Origin: Oscillatoria sp. CS-180
GTDB lineage: Bacteria; Cyanobacteriota; Cyanobacteriia; Phormidesmidales; Phormidesmidaceae
DNA: 64,000 nucleotides
Direction: 5' to 3'
NCBI RefSeq assembly: GCF_028330965.1
Contig: NZ_JAQMUB010000019.1
Coordinates: 1-64,000, forward strand
Shown: piece after piece, positions 46,357 through 56,268 of the stretch
Position numbering within the stretch: the stretch's first letter is position 1
Layout: the number at the start of each line of letters is the position of its first letter
The notes under the pieces: model-generated
Databases searched by the model: none
What the model saw: only the letters and a program-made list of their open reading frames with translations
Told to the model about the DNA's origin: nothing
Made by a program: the position numbers and the translations under genes

Positions 46357-49300
46357 TCACTGTTGGCGATTGCTTTTAACAATTTCGGAAACTGCTTGAA
46401 TCAGGGTATCAACATTGACTGGTTTAGCAATGTGCTTCTGAAAGCCGTTCGCTCGTGCGCTATTTTCGTCTTCTTGACGAGCGCAAGCCGTGAGGGCGAT
46501 CGCAGGAACTGGTTTATTCTGCTGAGAAGATAATGCCCGGATCTGCCGCAGCAAGACATACCCATCCATATCCGGCATGCTCAAGTCACTGATTAATACA
46601 TCCGGCTTGAAGCTTGCAAGGCAGGCCAGTGCTTCACGTCCAGACTTGACGGCGACCACCTGGGCACCATACTGCTCTAATAAAGTCGATAGAACCTCTC
46701 GACTATCAGCATTATCGTCTACGGTAAGCACCCGAACCTCGTTGAGTTCCAGATTTTCCAATGCTGACGTCGAGTCATCTACCATATTGCTTCGACGTGA
46801 CATCAGCGGTAGCGTTACGGTAAAAGTCGCTCCCTGTCCTTCTCCAGCACTATCAGCCGCGATCTCACCGCCATGAGCTTCGACCAAGTGTCGAACGATC
46901 GCCAGACCTAGCCCAAGGCCGCCATGCTGGCGAGTGATAGACACGTCTTCTTGTCGAAAAGACTCAAAGATATGGGGTAAGAAATTAGGATGAATTCCTT
47001 TTCCGGTGTCTGCTACGATGATTCGCCCCTCATTGCCTGGAGTTTGCTGAAGTCGTACAGTAACCTCTCCCCCAATCGGCGTAAATTTAATGGCGTTAGA
47101 CAGTAAGTTCCAAACAATCTGCTGAATGCGAGCAGCATCTCCCCAAGCCTGAGCAGACATTTCGAGGTCAGTATTTAACGTAATTGTCTTAGCCGTTGCG
47201 GCAGTATTCACCGTTTCAATGGCCGCCGCAACGGTTTTGGCTAGATCAACAGGAGCATTGTGCAGCTTGAGCTTGCCGCGTAGAATTCTGGCAACATCCA
47301 AAAGATCATCGACCAATTGAGTCTGTAACTTGACGTTGCGCTCAATCGTTTCCAATGCCGTAGCTGTCTTCTCAGCATTGAGACCGCCTATTTTGAGAAG
47401 TTGGGTCCAGCCCAAAATTGGATTCAGTGGTGATCGCAGCTCATGGGACAGGATCGCCAAAAATTCATCCTTAATACGATTGGCTCGTTCTGCAGCGGCT
47501 CGGGCGGCTTGCTCTTGCTTCAAAAGCTGTTCTCGTTCTGCCTCAGCAGCTTTGCGATCGTCGATATCGGTAGCAGTGCCAAACCAGTTCACCAGTTCCC
47601 CTGCCTCATTTATCAGAGGAACTGTACGGGATAGATGCCAGCGGTAGACTTGATCGTGCCGCTTAAACCTGACTTCAACTTCGTAAGGTGATTTGTTCCG
47701 CATGGCTTCTATACGGATTGCCTGAACCTTTTCAAAATCGTCTGGATGAACAATATCAGTCCACAAACGAATATCCAATTCTAAATTTTTAACGCCTGTA
47801 TAGTTTTTCCACTGTTGATTAAAAAATTCAACTTTGCCATCGGCAGCGTTGACCCACATCAGTTGAGAAACTGCATTAGCCAGTGTCCGATAGCGGTCTT
47901 CGCTCAGGCGCAGCTGTTGCTCTGCGCGTTTGCGATCGCTAATATCCTGATGAATGCCGGACATCCTGACTGGTTTGCCTTCATCATCCCGCACCACAAC
48001 CTTGCCAAAATTGGCAATCCATTTCCACTTACCAGATTTCGTTAGCAGTCGATAATCAAACCGATAGGGAATAGAGGAGTCCTGAAGATGAGAATAGAGT
48101 TTCTCCATCACCATTGGCTTATCGTCGGGATGAATCAGGTTTTCCCAAGAACTGTATTTGGCCGGCAACTCGTTGGGCCCATATTCCAGCATCCGTAGCC
48201 ACTCTGAGCTGGAATAGTGTTCGTGAGTGTCAATATGCCAATCCCATAGACCGGCCTCAGCTCCCTCAATGGCCATTTGCAGACGCTCTTGGTTTTCCCT
48301 TAGAGTTGCTTCAGCTCGCTTGCGGTCAGTCACGTCCATGACGGTGCCAACAAAGCGCCGAGGGACACCATTTTGAGCAAAATAGGCTTGTCCTTTCGCT
48401 AAAATCCACCGTTCGACACCATCTTCAATCCCAATCACACGATATTCAATATCGTATTGACCACCACTCGCTGCGATCAAACTTTCCCCGACGATGTGCC
48501 TGACGCGATCTTGCTCGTCGGGGTGCAAAGCCTCAAAAAACGTTTCGATGGTAATTTTGGCATCAGGTGATAATCCAAACATCTCCTTACACCGACCATT
48601 CCATGACAGAACGTTTTTCTCCAAATTCCAATCCCAAGTTCCTATTTGGGCTGACTCTGTTGCCATCTTCAGCCGGTCTTCGCTGCGGCGAAGCGCTCTT
48701 TCGGCCCGTTTGCGGGTGCTCAAATCAAGAATAAACACCACCGATTCTTCGCGATGCTCTCCCAGCAAGCTATATCCAATCAAAACCGGGACTCGCCTAC
48801 CGTCTTTGCGAATATATTCCTTTTCATAAGGGATGCAGGCCCCCTCAGCCTGAGCTTCTGAAATTTTCTGTTCGTCTAAAGGCAAGTACTCCGGCGGTGT
48901 CATTTCAATCCAGTGGAGCTGACCCGCTTTTAGCTCCTGCCGGGAATAGCCGACGATTCGCAGCAGTTCGTCGTTCGCGTGAAAGATGTTGCCATATATA
49001 TCTCCGTAAAGAATGCCAATGACGTTGGATTCAACAAATCCTCTCAGACGGGCTTCGTTCTCAGCGAGCGCAGCTTCTGCTTGCTTACGCTTTGTCACGT
49101 CTTGGGCAACGCCAAGCATACGGAACACGTGTCCCTGTTCATCTGTGACCGCAAATCCGCGATCGCGAATCCAGCGCACTTCTCCATCCGGTCGTACAAT
49201 TCGATATTCCTTCTCAATCGCGACGTCCTTTTGGGGAGTATTCGACAGTCCGGCTAGGACATTATCACGATCATCGGGGTGGACCGTGTCTAACCAAGCT

Positions 49301-50427
49301 GTATGGTTTTGGTAAATGAACTCAGGCGATCGCCCCCAAACCTCCTCGTAGGCTGGACTGACATATACAATCTTTGGGTCAGGCAGATCCATAATCCAAA
49401 AGACATCTTGAATCGTTTCTGCCAGCAGCCGAAAGCGAGCATCACTTTCATGGGCTAATGCTTCAGTGTTTTTGCGCGCAGTCACATCCTGTGTGATGCC
49501 CAAAATTTGCTGAGGTGTTTGGTTTTCGTCCCGCTGAAAAACGACCTCGCAGGTGTGCAACCATCGCCATGTGTTGTCGGCATGGCGCATCCGATATTCA
49601 AATTCTAGAATTTCGCCATCCGGGGCAGATTGAAACTGAGCAAGATGAGCCGGAACCCGTGCAAAATCTTCAGGATGCATTAGTAAGGGCAGAACCTTCC
49701 CCCCCATCGCTTGCACCTGCTCATTGGTGTAGCCTAACCAACTCCCCATCTGTTTGTTGATATAGGTGTTGCACTGCTCCACCAAATCAAACACATAGAG
49801 CATTCCAGGAACCGCTTCGGCAATCTCAGCAATAAATTTTTGACTCCGCTGCAGCTGTTTTTTGGACTGCTGAAGTTGCGAGATGGTTTGTAAGGCAGTG
49901 CTAATTGTGGAATCATGACTTTCTTCACCTATCGGTTCAGACGACATCTGTTCCATCGGCGCAAGCTCATCGGCCTTGTCCAATCGAGCATCTTTGCCAT
50001 CAGTCAAATTGCGGTGGTTTAGATTCGTCGCATCCTTCGTCGCATCAATTCCAGAGTGTAGAATGTCGAGCAGTTTCTGGGGCGATGTTCGCTTTCGGAC
50101 GCCATAATCAATGGCGCCAGCTCTCATCGCTGCGACAGCAACTTCTGCATCGTTGTCACCAACAACGAAGATAATAGGAGATGCTTGGGGTATTATCATT
50201 CTGAGCTGCTCAAGGATTCCAATACTTGTTTGAAGCGGCGTATGAAAATCCAAGACAAGTGCAGCCAGTGGACTCAAAAACTGCTGCGACAGCACCGGCA
50301 GCACATCAGCAGCAGCTAGCTGATGGTGAAAAACATCGAACATTGCTGTGGACTGGAGAGGATACACAGGGTATTCCTTGTCCAGCTCCTCCACAACAGC
50401 AAAAACATGAATTGAAGATTTGGGCAT
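46357..50427 (-). CDS. Hybrid sensor histidine kinase with six PAS domains
   Basis: 1356 residues, no transmembrane segment. Residues 1-125 resemble a receiver (Asp60 in LVLDFHTP) but lack the usual acidic pair, so it is probably degenerate. Six PAS/PAC units follow at about 205-330, 335-455, 465-580, 590-710, 715-840 and 845-965; several end in the DVTxRKxAE-type PAC helix. HisKA has His995 in AILSHELRSPLN, HATPase contains LLSNAIKFTPIGGEVTV, and a C-terminal receiver carries Asp1281 (SDLSMPDMDG). Such multi-PAS kinases integrate redox, light or small-ligand signals; no bilin-binding GAF is present. Confidence 0.93.
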   Translation of the reverse strand: MPKSSIHVFAVVEELDKEYPVYPLQSTAMFDVFHHQLAAADVLPVLSQQFLSPLAALVLDFHTPLQTSIGILEQLRMIIPQASPIIFVVGDNDAEVAVAAMRAGAIDYGVRKRTSPQKLLDILHSGIDATKDATNLNHRNLTDGKDARLDKADELAPMEQMSSEPIGEESHDSTISTALQTISQLQQSKKQLQRSQKFIAEIAEAVPGMLYVFDLVEQCNTYINKQMGSWLGYTNEQVQAMGGKVLPLLMHPEDFARVPAHLAQFQSAPDGEILEFEYRMRHADNTWRWLHTCEVVFQRDENQTPQQILGITQDVTARKNTEALAHESDARFRLLAETIQDVFWIMDLPDPKIVYVSPAYEEVWGRSPEFIYQNHTAWLDTVHPDDRDNVLAGLSNTPQKDVAIEKEYRIVRPDGEVRWIRDRGFAVTDEQGHVFRMLGVAQDVTKRKQAEAALAENEARLRGFVESNVIGILYGDIYGNIFHANDELLRIVGYSRQELKAGQLHWIEMTPPEYLPLDEQKISEAQAEGACIPYEKEYIRKDGRRVPVLIGYSLLGEHREESVVFILDLSTRKRAERALRRSEDRLKMATESAQIGTWDWNLEKNVLSWNGRCKEMFGLSPDAKITIETFFEALHPDEQDRVRHIVGESLIAASGGQYDIEYRVIGIEDGVERWILAKGQAYFAQNGVPRRFVGTVMDVTDRKRAEATLRENQERLQMAIEGAEAGLWDWHIDTHEHYSSSEWLRMLEYGPNELPAKYSSWENLIHPDDKPMVMEKLYSHLQDSSIPYRFDYRLLTKSGKWKWIANFGKVVVRDDEGKPVRMSGIHQDISDRKRAEQQLRLSEDRYRTLANAVSQLMWVNAADGKVEFFNQQWKNYTGVKNLELDIRLWTDIVHPDDFEKVQAIRIEAMRNKSPYEVEVRFKRHDQVYRWHLSRTVPLINEAGELVNWFGTATDIDDRKAAEAEREQLLKQEQAARAAAERANRIKDEFLAILSHELRSPLNPILGWTQLLKIGGLNAEKTATALETIERNVKLQTQLVDDLLDVARILRGKLKLHNAPVDLAKTVAAAIETVNTAATAKTITLNTDLEMSAQAWGDAARIQQIVWNLLSNAIKFTPIGGEVTVRLQQTPGNEGRIIVADTGKGIHPNFLPHIFESFRQEDVSITRQHGGLGLGLAIVRHLVEAHGGEIAADSAGEGQGATFTVTLPLMSRRSNMVDDSTSALENLELNEVRVLTVDDNADSREVLSTLLEQYGAQVVAVKSGREALACLASFKPDVLISDLSMPDMDGYVLLRQIRALSSQQNKPVPAIALTACARQEDENSARANGFQKHIAKPVNVDTLIQAVSEIVKSNRQQ

Positions 50428-50508
50428 ACGGAAAGCATCTCCATCGCACCAACCTTATCTAGGCCATCCTAATTCGTATCTTTCAAAAGATGAATAGGCT
50501 GGAGCAGT

Positions 50509-51291
50509 TCACACGCCCTGTCCCTGACGGGCGATCGCCTGACGAATAGCCTGAGCAACGAGGTCAGGAGCTTCTAAAGGCATCAGATGTCCCACATTAG
50601 GAATTGTAACCAATTTACTATTCGGTAGAAGATCGATCACATCTCGCTGGATAACGTTAAAAGGAATTACCGGATCGTCTGGAGAAGCCAATACGGTTAC
50701 AGGAACCTGGATTTTTTTCACTTGATCGGCAATGGAGTTTTTCATGCCTTCCAACAGCCACCACTGCCAAGTTTTGTCCTCAGCTTTGGTGTGCGTTTGC
50801 ACTGCTACAGAATGGCGAATTTGAGGCAGTGTGGCTTGAGCAGCGCCTTCTACAGTAGTTTCAGCAGCCTGGCGACTGTGGTGATCCGCCAACATGCGAT
50901 CGCGCTCTTCCTCTGGCATGGGTTCCCGAGTCGCCGGAGAGGGGGCCACCAAAATGATGTGTTCGAGTCCTGCAAAGAGCGCATCGGCAGCAACCTTCAA
51001 GGCAATCTTTCCCCCCATGGAATGTCCCACCAAAACAAATCGATCAATGCCCAAGCGAGACAACAACTCCCAGATATAGTTGCTATATTCCGCCAAAGTT
51101 GGTTCCGCTAGCGGAGGGGTATCGCCAAAACCAGGTAGATCTAAGGAAATGCAGCGAAAATCTTCCTTCAGCTCCTGGGTGACCCACTGCCAGCTCGCCG
51201 CAGCACCGCTAAAGTAGTGCAAAAAAACAAGCGTGGGGTCTCCTGTTCCTTGGCTGATTAGTGAAGAATTATCCATTCTGCGACTTAGCAT
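50509..51291 (-). CDS. Alpha/beta-fold hydrolase
   Basis: Up to 260 residues (a start at 51276 is also possible; ribosome-binding sequence unclear). Oxyanion/N-terminal motif FLHYFSGAAASW, nucleophile elbow VLVGHSMGGKIAL, acidic residue in VLASPDDPVIP and the general base His in NVGHLMPLEAP complete a Ser-Asp-His triad. It probably hydrolyses an ester or similar bond in a small substrate. No signal peptide. No contextual hint of substrate. Confidence 0.92.
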   Translation of the reverse strand: MLSRRMDNSSLISQGTGDPTLVFLHYFSGAAASWQWVTQELKEDFRCISLDLPGFGDTPPLAEPTLAEYSNYIWELLSRLGIDRFVLVGHSMGGKIALKVAADALFAGLEHIILVAPSPATREPMPEEERDRMLADHHSRQAAETTVEGAAQATLPQIRHSVAVQTHTKAEDKTWQWWLLEGMKNSIADQVKKIQVPVTVLASPDDPVIPFNVIQRDVIDLLPNSKLVTIPNVGHLMPLEAPDLVAQAIRQAIARQGQGV

Positions 51292-51777
51292 AACCTGAAT
51301 ACTCGTGTCTGATTAATAGGCATTCAGGTTTGTACTTTAAGCAAAATTCAATGTAGACAACCTCTATCTTTTTAGTGAATAAGTACCTTTCCCTAGAAAA
51401 TCGACAGAAGTGAGGATGAACCGGGTCGAGGGGAGATAGTAATTTTTAGCCCAAGCTGAATGAGGCAAAACGAACAATGGCAAGCATTTGTTCGATCTTC
51501 TGGTGCTCAATCTCGGCATTTTTTGGATGTCGATTCAGTCTTGAACTCATCTCAAAAGAGACAAACTGATGCTTGGCGAGATAAAACGATTCTGTGAATT
51601 TTTAGCGGAACCTGAGGCCTCGTTCTGAATATCTATGTTGTCGGGGAAACATTAAAGGAGGGCATTGAGGGGTATGGCCCTCCATTCAAGCTTCTCAAGA
51701 TTGCTGAATTCCTCGCTGCGGTTGCATGCCGAGAACTGCAAATCGCTGGCATCTCTCACTATTCATCCAGAGCGCCT
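51292..51777. other. Divergent intergenic region
   Basis: 486 bp between the hydrolase and the glycosyltransferase genes. A 51-codon minus-strand frame (51446-51601) without strong signals lies in it; otherwise no feature is seen. Confidence 0.4.
51446..51601 (-). pseudogene. Possible gene remnant (C-terminal fragment)
   Basis: An open frame ending SFSLG with helical text (HPKNAEIEHQKIEQMLAIVR) but no start codon with a ribosome-binding site in its first part. It might be the tail of a decayed transposase or other gene. Very tentative. Confidence 0.2.
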
Positions 51778-52665
51778 ATGTTTTCGATCTACATCTTGAC
51801 CCATAACGAAGAATTAGATATTGCGGCGTGTATTGAGTCCGCTCAACTCTCTGACGACATCATTGTGGTGGATTCTTTCAGCGGCGATCGCACTGTCGAA
51901 ATTGCTTCACAGTATCCGGTTCGAGTCGTCAAGCATGCTTTTGAAAGCCACGGCAAGCAGCGTACTTGGATGCTTAACAATATTCCTGCAAAGTATGAGT
52001 GGGCCTATATTTTGGAAGCTGATGAGCGCATGACTCGGCAACTCTTTCAGGAGTGTTGCGACAAGATTCGAGCAGCCGAGCATGTAGGCTACTACGTTGC
52101 TGAGCGTGTCATGTTCATGGATCGGTGGATCAAACACAGTACTCAGTTTCCGCGTTACCAGCTACGTCTGCTCCAGCTGGGGAAAGTCTGGTTCACTGAT
52201 TATGGTCACACTGAACGAGAAGTGTGCGAAGGCGCTACTGGTTTTTTGCAAGAAACCTATCCTCATTACACCTGTGGCAAAGGGATGAATCGTTGGATTG
52301 AAAAACACAACCGATATTCAACCGATGAAGCCAGAGAGACCTTACGTCAGCTGGAGACGGGGCGAGTGAACTGGAAGCAGCTTTTCTTTGGCAAAACAGA
52401 AGTAGAGCGTCGTCACGCGCTTAAAGATCTTTCGCTGAGATTACCGCTACGACCGCTGATACGGTGGGTTTACATGTATTTCTTTTTGGGTGGCTGGCGC
52501 GATGGTGAGGCGGGATTAGCCTGGTGTACTCTACAAGGGTTTTATGAATATCTGATTGTTTTAAAGGTAAAGGAACTGAAGCGGGCACAAATCAACGCAG
52601 CTTCTGAAAACCCATCAGTACCGCTCAACCTGACCCCAATTTCAAATACCCTTCCTGAACACTGA
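51778..52665 (+). CDS. Family 2 glycosyltransferase
   Basis: 295 residues. GT-A fold start FSIYILTHNEELDIAACIES with the nucleotide-binding IIVVDSFSGDRTVEIA, and the metal-binding ADER (LEADERM) in place of DxD. One hydrophobic stretch near 230 (RWVYMYFFLGGW) suggests membrane association. Similar to WaaE/LgtF-type transferases that add a sugar to an envelope glycan. Acceptor and donor unknown. Confidence 0.9.
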   Translation: MFSIYILTHNEELDIAACIESAQLSDDIIVVDSFSGDRTVEIASQYPVRVVKHAFESHGKQRTWMLNNIPAKYEWAYILEADERMTRQLFQECCDKIRAAEHVGYYVAERVMFMDRWIKHSTQFPRYQLRLLQLGKVWFTDYGHTEREVCEGATGFLQETYPHYTCGKGMNRWIEKHNRYSTDEARETLRQLETGRVNWKQLFFGKTEVERRHALKDLSLRLPLRPLIRWVYMYFFLGGWRDGEAGLAWCTLQGFYEYLIVLKVKELKRAQINAASENPSVPLNLTPISNTLPEH

Positions 52666-52688
52666 GCGATCGCCCATCACACGCTTTG

Positions 52689-52791
52689 TATAGCCGTCGC
52701 AAGTTCCGTTAGGACAAGGCGGCAAGCCATCTGGCTATGGACTAAGGGCCTGAATGTTATTGAATGCACAAGCCTAGATGGCTAAAGCTAT
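52689..52791 (+). repeat. Dispersed repeat family C, copy 4
   Basis: The best copy: TATAGCCGTCGCAAG ... GTTAGGACAAGGCGGC ... AAGCCTAGATGGCTAAAGC. TATAGC at the left end and GCTAT at the right end are inverted. It lies between the glycosyltransferase and the Lpd-like gene. Confidence 0.8.
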
Positions 52792-52901
52792 CAATCAACT
52801 CAACAGATGCAATCCCTACTTATCCAACGATGCTCACTGTCGCCTACCCGCCATAGGCGTTACACTCGATTGCGGCTTGCATTGAGAGCATTGGGGCATT
52901 C

Positions 52902-54281
52902 ATGGCGGTTGACTACGATCTCATCATTTTGGGAGGGACTCCGGAGGGCTATGAAGCTGCTGAACAAGCTGCTCAATTGGGAGCACGGGTAGCTTGGATA
53001 CTCAATGGGCAAGAGGGACGACGATCGCCCCTCTTTCTGGAAACTCTGCTATTGTCAAATCCACAATCCGAGCCGTCTGCATCGCAATCTTCTCAGTGGC
53101 AGCGGGCTGTAGAACGAGCCAAGTTGACCGCTGATGTCCTGACCCAGGAGGACTTGCAGCGGTTAATGGTACAGGGTGTTGACGTTATTGCTGAAACGGG
53201 TCGATTGGTTCGCGATCGCCCCCTTCAAGTCAAAACCGTTAGCCGTCAGCTCACAGCTCGGTCCGTTCTGTTGGCTACGGGTAACGTGCCTCAACTGTTC
53301 AAAATTCCAGGTTTAGCCTCTGTCCCCTATGAGACGCCTAGCACTTTCCTGCACCAAGAAAAGCTGCCAGGCTCCGTGATAGTGCTGGGTCGCTCTCCTG
53401 CAGGACTTGCCCTATGTCAGTTTCTCCGCCGCTGGAACAGTGCTGTGACCCTGGTTGCGCCACAGGACACTCTTTTACCCCGTGAAGACCCTGATACTTC
53501 TCGATGGATTCAGGCTCAACTGCGGGCAGAAGGTGTTCGCTTAAAGCTGGGAACAATCATCGAAACGGTTACCTACAGAGACGGCAGTATTTGTCTTCGA
53601 CTTCCTCATGAAACAATAAGTGTGGCCTGTTTAGTCGTGGCCGCTCCACCCTTGCCTAACCTTATGGATGTTGGCATCGAAAAATGGACAGTAGAGGGTT
53701 GCCTATCGGTCAATGCTTATTTGCAGACAAGCCACCCTCGTATCTATGCCTGCGGTGCGGCGATAGGTGGTCACGAACTAGCTGCGATCGCCCGTCAAGA
53801 AGCTCGTCTTGCTGTCAGCAATGCGCTTTTTTGGAATCGTTATCGCATCGACTACTGCACAATTCCCTACACTCTTTTGACTCGTCCTGAAATGGCACGA
53901 GTGGGTCTTACAGAGGCGCAAGCCAAGCGGCGCTACAGTGAAGACGACCTCTTAATTGCTCGACAAACACTTTACGACTTACCTAAGGCGCAATGGCGGA
54001 GAGCAACGCTCGGTTTCTGCAAAGTGATTGCTCACCGCAGCGGCGAAATTTTGGGCGTTCATGGCGTTGGCCCAGAAGCAAGAGAATGGGTCCAAACGAT
54101 GGCGGTATTGATGGTTCGCCAAGCACCTTGGTGGGCGGTAGCTCACTATCCCACCTTGCCGAATAGCCTGACAGACATTCTGCGACAGACTGTGAGCCAG
54201 TGGGAGCGCGATCGCTGGCATCCGGGGCGTTGGCGGCGTGATTGGTCAGAGAACTGGTTCAACTGGCGGCGCCAGCGCTAA
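52902..54281 (+). CDS. Lpd/MerA-like FAD-NAD(P) oxidoreductase without catalytic cysteines
   Basis: 459 residues, standard length. FAD-binding motif DYDLIILGGTPEGYEAAEQA, NAD(P)-binding SVIVLGRSPAGLALCQFL (GxSxxG in place of GxGxxG), and YACGAAIGGHELAAIARQEA near the FAD tail. The dimerisation domain is intact. However the family's redox-active CxxxxC after the FAD motif is absent (the region reads SPLFLETLLLS) and the C-terminal HPTxxE base is HYPTLPN, so the His/Glu dyad is gone too. It cannot be a conventional disulfide reductase. Probably a conserved cyanobacterial variant with another electron acceptor, or a binding protein. Confidence 0.88.
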   Translation: MAVDYDLIILGGTPEGYEAAEQAAQLGARVAWILNGQEGRRSPLFLETLLLSNPQSEPSASQSSQWQRAVERAKLTADVLTQEDLQRLMVQGVDVIAETGRLVRDRPLQVKTVSRQLTARSVLLATGNVPQLFKIPGLASVPYETPSTFLHQEKLPGSVIVLGRSPAGLALCQFLRRWNSAVTLVAPQDTLLPREDPDTSRWIQAQLRAEGVRLKLGTIIETVTYRDGSICLRLPHETISVACLVVAAPPLPNLMDVGIEKWTVEGCLSVNAYLQTSHPRIYACGAAIGGHELAAIARQEARLAVSNALFWNRYRIDYCTIPYTLLTRPEMARVGLTEAQAKRRYSEDDLLIARQTLYDLPKAQWRRATLGFCKVIAHRSGEILGVHGVGPEAREWVQTMAVLMVRQAPWWAVAHYPTLPNSLTDILRQTVSQWERDRWHPGRWRRDWSENWFNWRRQR

Positions 54282-54321
54282 AGAATTGTCGCGCCACGCT
54301 GCATCTATCAACACGCTATGC

Positions 54322-54792
54322 CTATCGACGTCTGGCCCTTTGTACAGTCCGAGGAAACACGCCCACAAGCATCGAAAAAGCTTCGTCTGGCACGCTATCC
54401 ACAATGCCTTGGTCAAAATAGGTTTTGAACTGCTCTAAAATCATCTGAGCACGTTCTAGGGGAACAGGCTTATCCGTAAAATTCTGAGTTAGTCTCACCC
54501 ACTGAAGCCGAATCCGGATAGCTTTCTGCTGCTCTTCGTAGGATTTAGGTTCGACTAATGAAAGGTTTCCCAGAGCTGTGACGCGATCGCAATCAGCATC
54601 CAGTGCCCCCCCAACTGCCGCACCAGGACCAGCAAATTCGGCGTGGAATTTTTTGTAAACGACAATGCCATTCCGACGACGGCTATTGACGATCCATAAT
54701 TTATGACTATTGATTCGATCCAAAACCGAGTCAGAGTCGGGGGGCTGCTTCACGGAAGATTGGACTATATCGTCTCGATAGGTCTGAGGCAT
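54322..54792 (-). CDS. Conserved hypothetical protein
   Basis: 156 residues, soluble. N-terminal region DSDSVLDRINSHKLWIVNSR followed by VVYKKFHAEFAGPGAA and a helical C-terminus (EEQQKAIRIRLQWVRLTQNF, RAQMILEQFKTYFDQGI). No known motif. Convergent with the Lpd-like gene (40 bp between stops). The length and composition argue for a real protein. Confidence 0.65.
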   Translation of the reverse strand: MPQTYRDDIVQSSVKQPPDSDSVLDRINSHKLWIVNSRRRNGIVVYKKFHAEFAGPGAAVGGALDADCDRVTALGNLSLVEPKSYEEQQKAIRIRLQWVRLTQNFTDKPVPLERAQMILEQFKTYFDQGIVDSVPDEAFSMLVGVFPRTVQRARRR

Positions 54793-55431
54793 AGCAGTAA
54801 ATGATAAACCGGGAGCCTTTCAGTATTGTTTAGTTCATACATAAATCACATCATTCCCACGACGGTGCTAGGTGGGTATTGAGTTGACCGATAGACCTGA
54901 ACACTCTAATTCCAATTTCATTTTAGGGGAATGATTTTGTAAAACATCTTTGACTTGTCGTTAGTCTCTAAAGCTGTCGTAAAGATCTTGTCAAATCCCT
55001 ATGATGTCTCCGTAAATTCGCGTGGTTGCCTCATAGCTGTGCAGATTGAGGAGTTTACTCAGCAAAATAAGAAAACTTATTAGAGGGGAGTCATTGAATT
55101 GAAGAGTGACAGTAGGTTGCCAGATTGATTTCAAGAAAATGGGACGCTGGAGATGTGCGTAGAGATCGAGACAAAAGTTTTACCATTCAGTTTTCAGATG
55201 CTGGTTGTCATGGAAATTTTTCCCAAAAGAGAGCGCCCAGTATCGCATCATGAAATTCTATTTAATAATCAAAATTTCAAGGTAGCAGTCCATACGGCAG
55301 CTTTATATGGACACATCCTTCAATCATCAATTTAGAGTCAATCTTTACTTCCAGCATACGGATAGAACTTGGATTCCTCACTTTTCAAGGCATCCTAAAG
55401 CCTTGACTAACTCGTAGGTTAAAGCCCGAAG
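54793..55431. other. Long AT-rich gene-free region
   Basis: 639 bp. A 60-codon frame at 55153-55335 lacks a ribosome-binding site and a convincing composition. No repeats or terminators clear enough to annotate. Confidence 0.45.
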
Positions 55432-55998
55432 TTAGTTCTCTTGCCAGATAAATTTACCCTGTCGCCAAAGCGCAAAAAGAATTCCGATCGCATATTTTGT
55501 TATGGTTTCTCCAAACAAGAGGGAAACAATCTCTGCTGTTGGCAGAACTCCAGCAAAAGCAATCAGTGTAAACAGCAGCGTGTCCAGCACAATCGAGACG
55601 GCATTGCTACCCGCTACGCGAACTAGCCAAGGATGCGGCAGCAATTGTTGATAAATCTCGGTGTCAGCTGTTTCGGCTAAGACAATGGCAAAGAAACTTG
55701 CCAGAATAATCCGTATCGGAACTGCCAGCAGCACACTCATGCAAATATTGGCGGTCGCTGCCGCTGCAATAGTCAGATAAATCCATTTACGCCCAGCGCT
55801 ATGTAGTCTGTCTCTTTGCGTGAAAGTGATGCCAAAAACAAAGGTTCCAACGGCCACCTGACCAAAAACAGGCAGAGGAATGAACCAGTCCGCCGTATAG
55901 TTTGCGCCCAAGGTTGCCAGAATATAGATGCAGGCATTTATGATGTGCGTTCTAGACATCGACAAAAATGAAATTGGGACTTTTTGCAACTTTGCCAT
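55432..55998 (-). CDS. VUT-family membrane transporter (YhhQ-like)
   Basis: 188 residues with six predicted membrane segments. The family hallmark FVFGITFTQRDRLH and the later ETADTEIYQ and AVSIVLDTLLF motifs match the vitamin uptake transporter family (PF02592), which includes the queuosine-precursor importer YhhQ. A GAGG site lies 6 nt from the ATG. The likely cargo, preQ0/preQ1, is an inference; no preQ1 riboswitch was seen upstream. Confidence 0.82.
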   Translation of the reverse strand: MAKLQKVPISFLSMSRTHIINACIYILATLGANYTADWFIPLPVFGQVAVGTFVFGITFTQRDRLHSAGRKWIYLTIAAAATANICMSVLLAVPIRIILASFFAIVLAETADTEIYQQLLPHPWLVRVAGSNAVSIVLDTLLFTLIAFAGVLPTAEIVSLLFGETITKYAIGILFALWRQGKFIWQEN

Positions 55999-56268
55999 TC
56001 TAAACCTCAGCGCTTCTCATGCAGCTATAGCTACTTGCACTCCTAGGCCAAGAAAATCAGCGTAACTCTCAGCCAATTTTTTGGACAGATGGAAAAATAT
56101 AGGGGTTTTCGAATGTTCTAGTCTTGATATCGTTTTGTTTCCTCCTTATTTCTCGAACCACCTAAATCACCATTCCCTGACTTTTGAGTTCTTTGCCAAA
56201 GATGAAATTCTGCCCAGCAGATGTTCAAGCGTTATGTAAAATAGATCGGTTGTTTGTGACTATTTGCC
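55999..56268. other. Divergent promoter region of purB
   Basis: 270 bp. Contains the promoters of the VUT gene (minus) and purB (plus). Nothing specific recognised. Confidence 0.35.

Noticed and set aside
4430-52791. Family C as a c-di-GMP riboswitch
   Set aside because: It lacks the conserved GEMM core and tetraloop receptor, and the copies lie after as well as before genes, with no shared downstream gene type.
55153-55335. 60-codon frame in the long AT-rich gap
   Set aside because: No ribosome-binding site or family resemblance.
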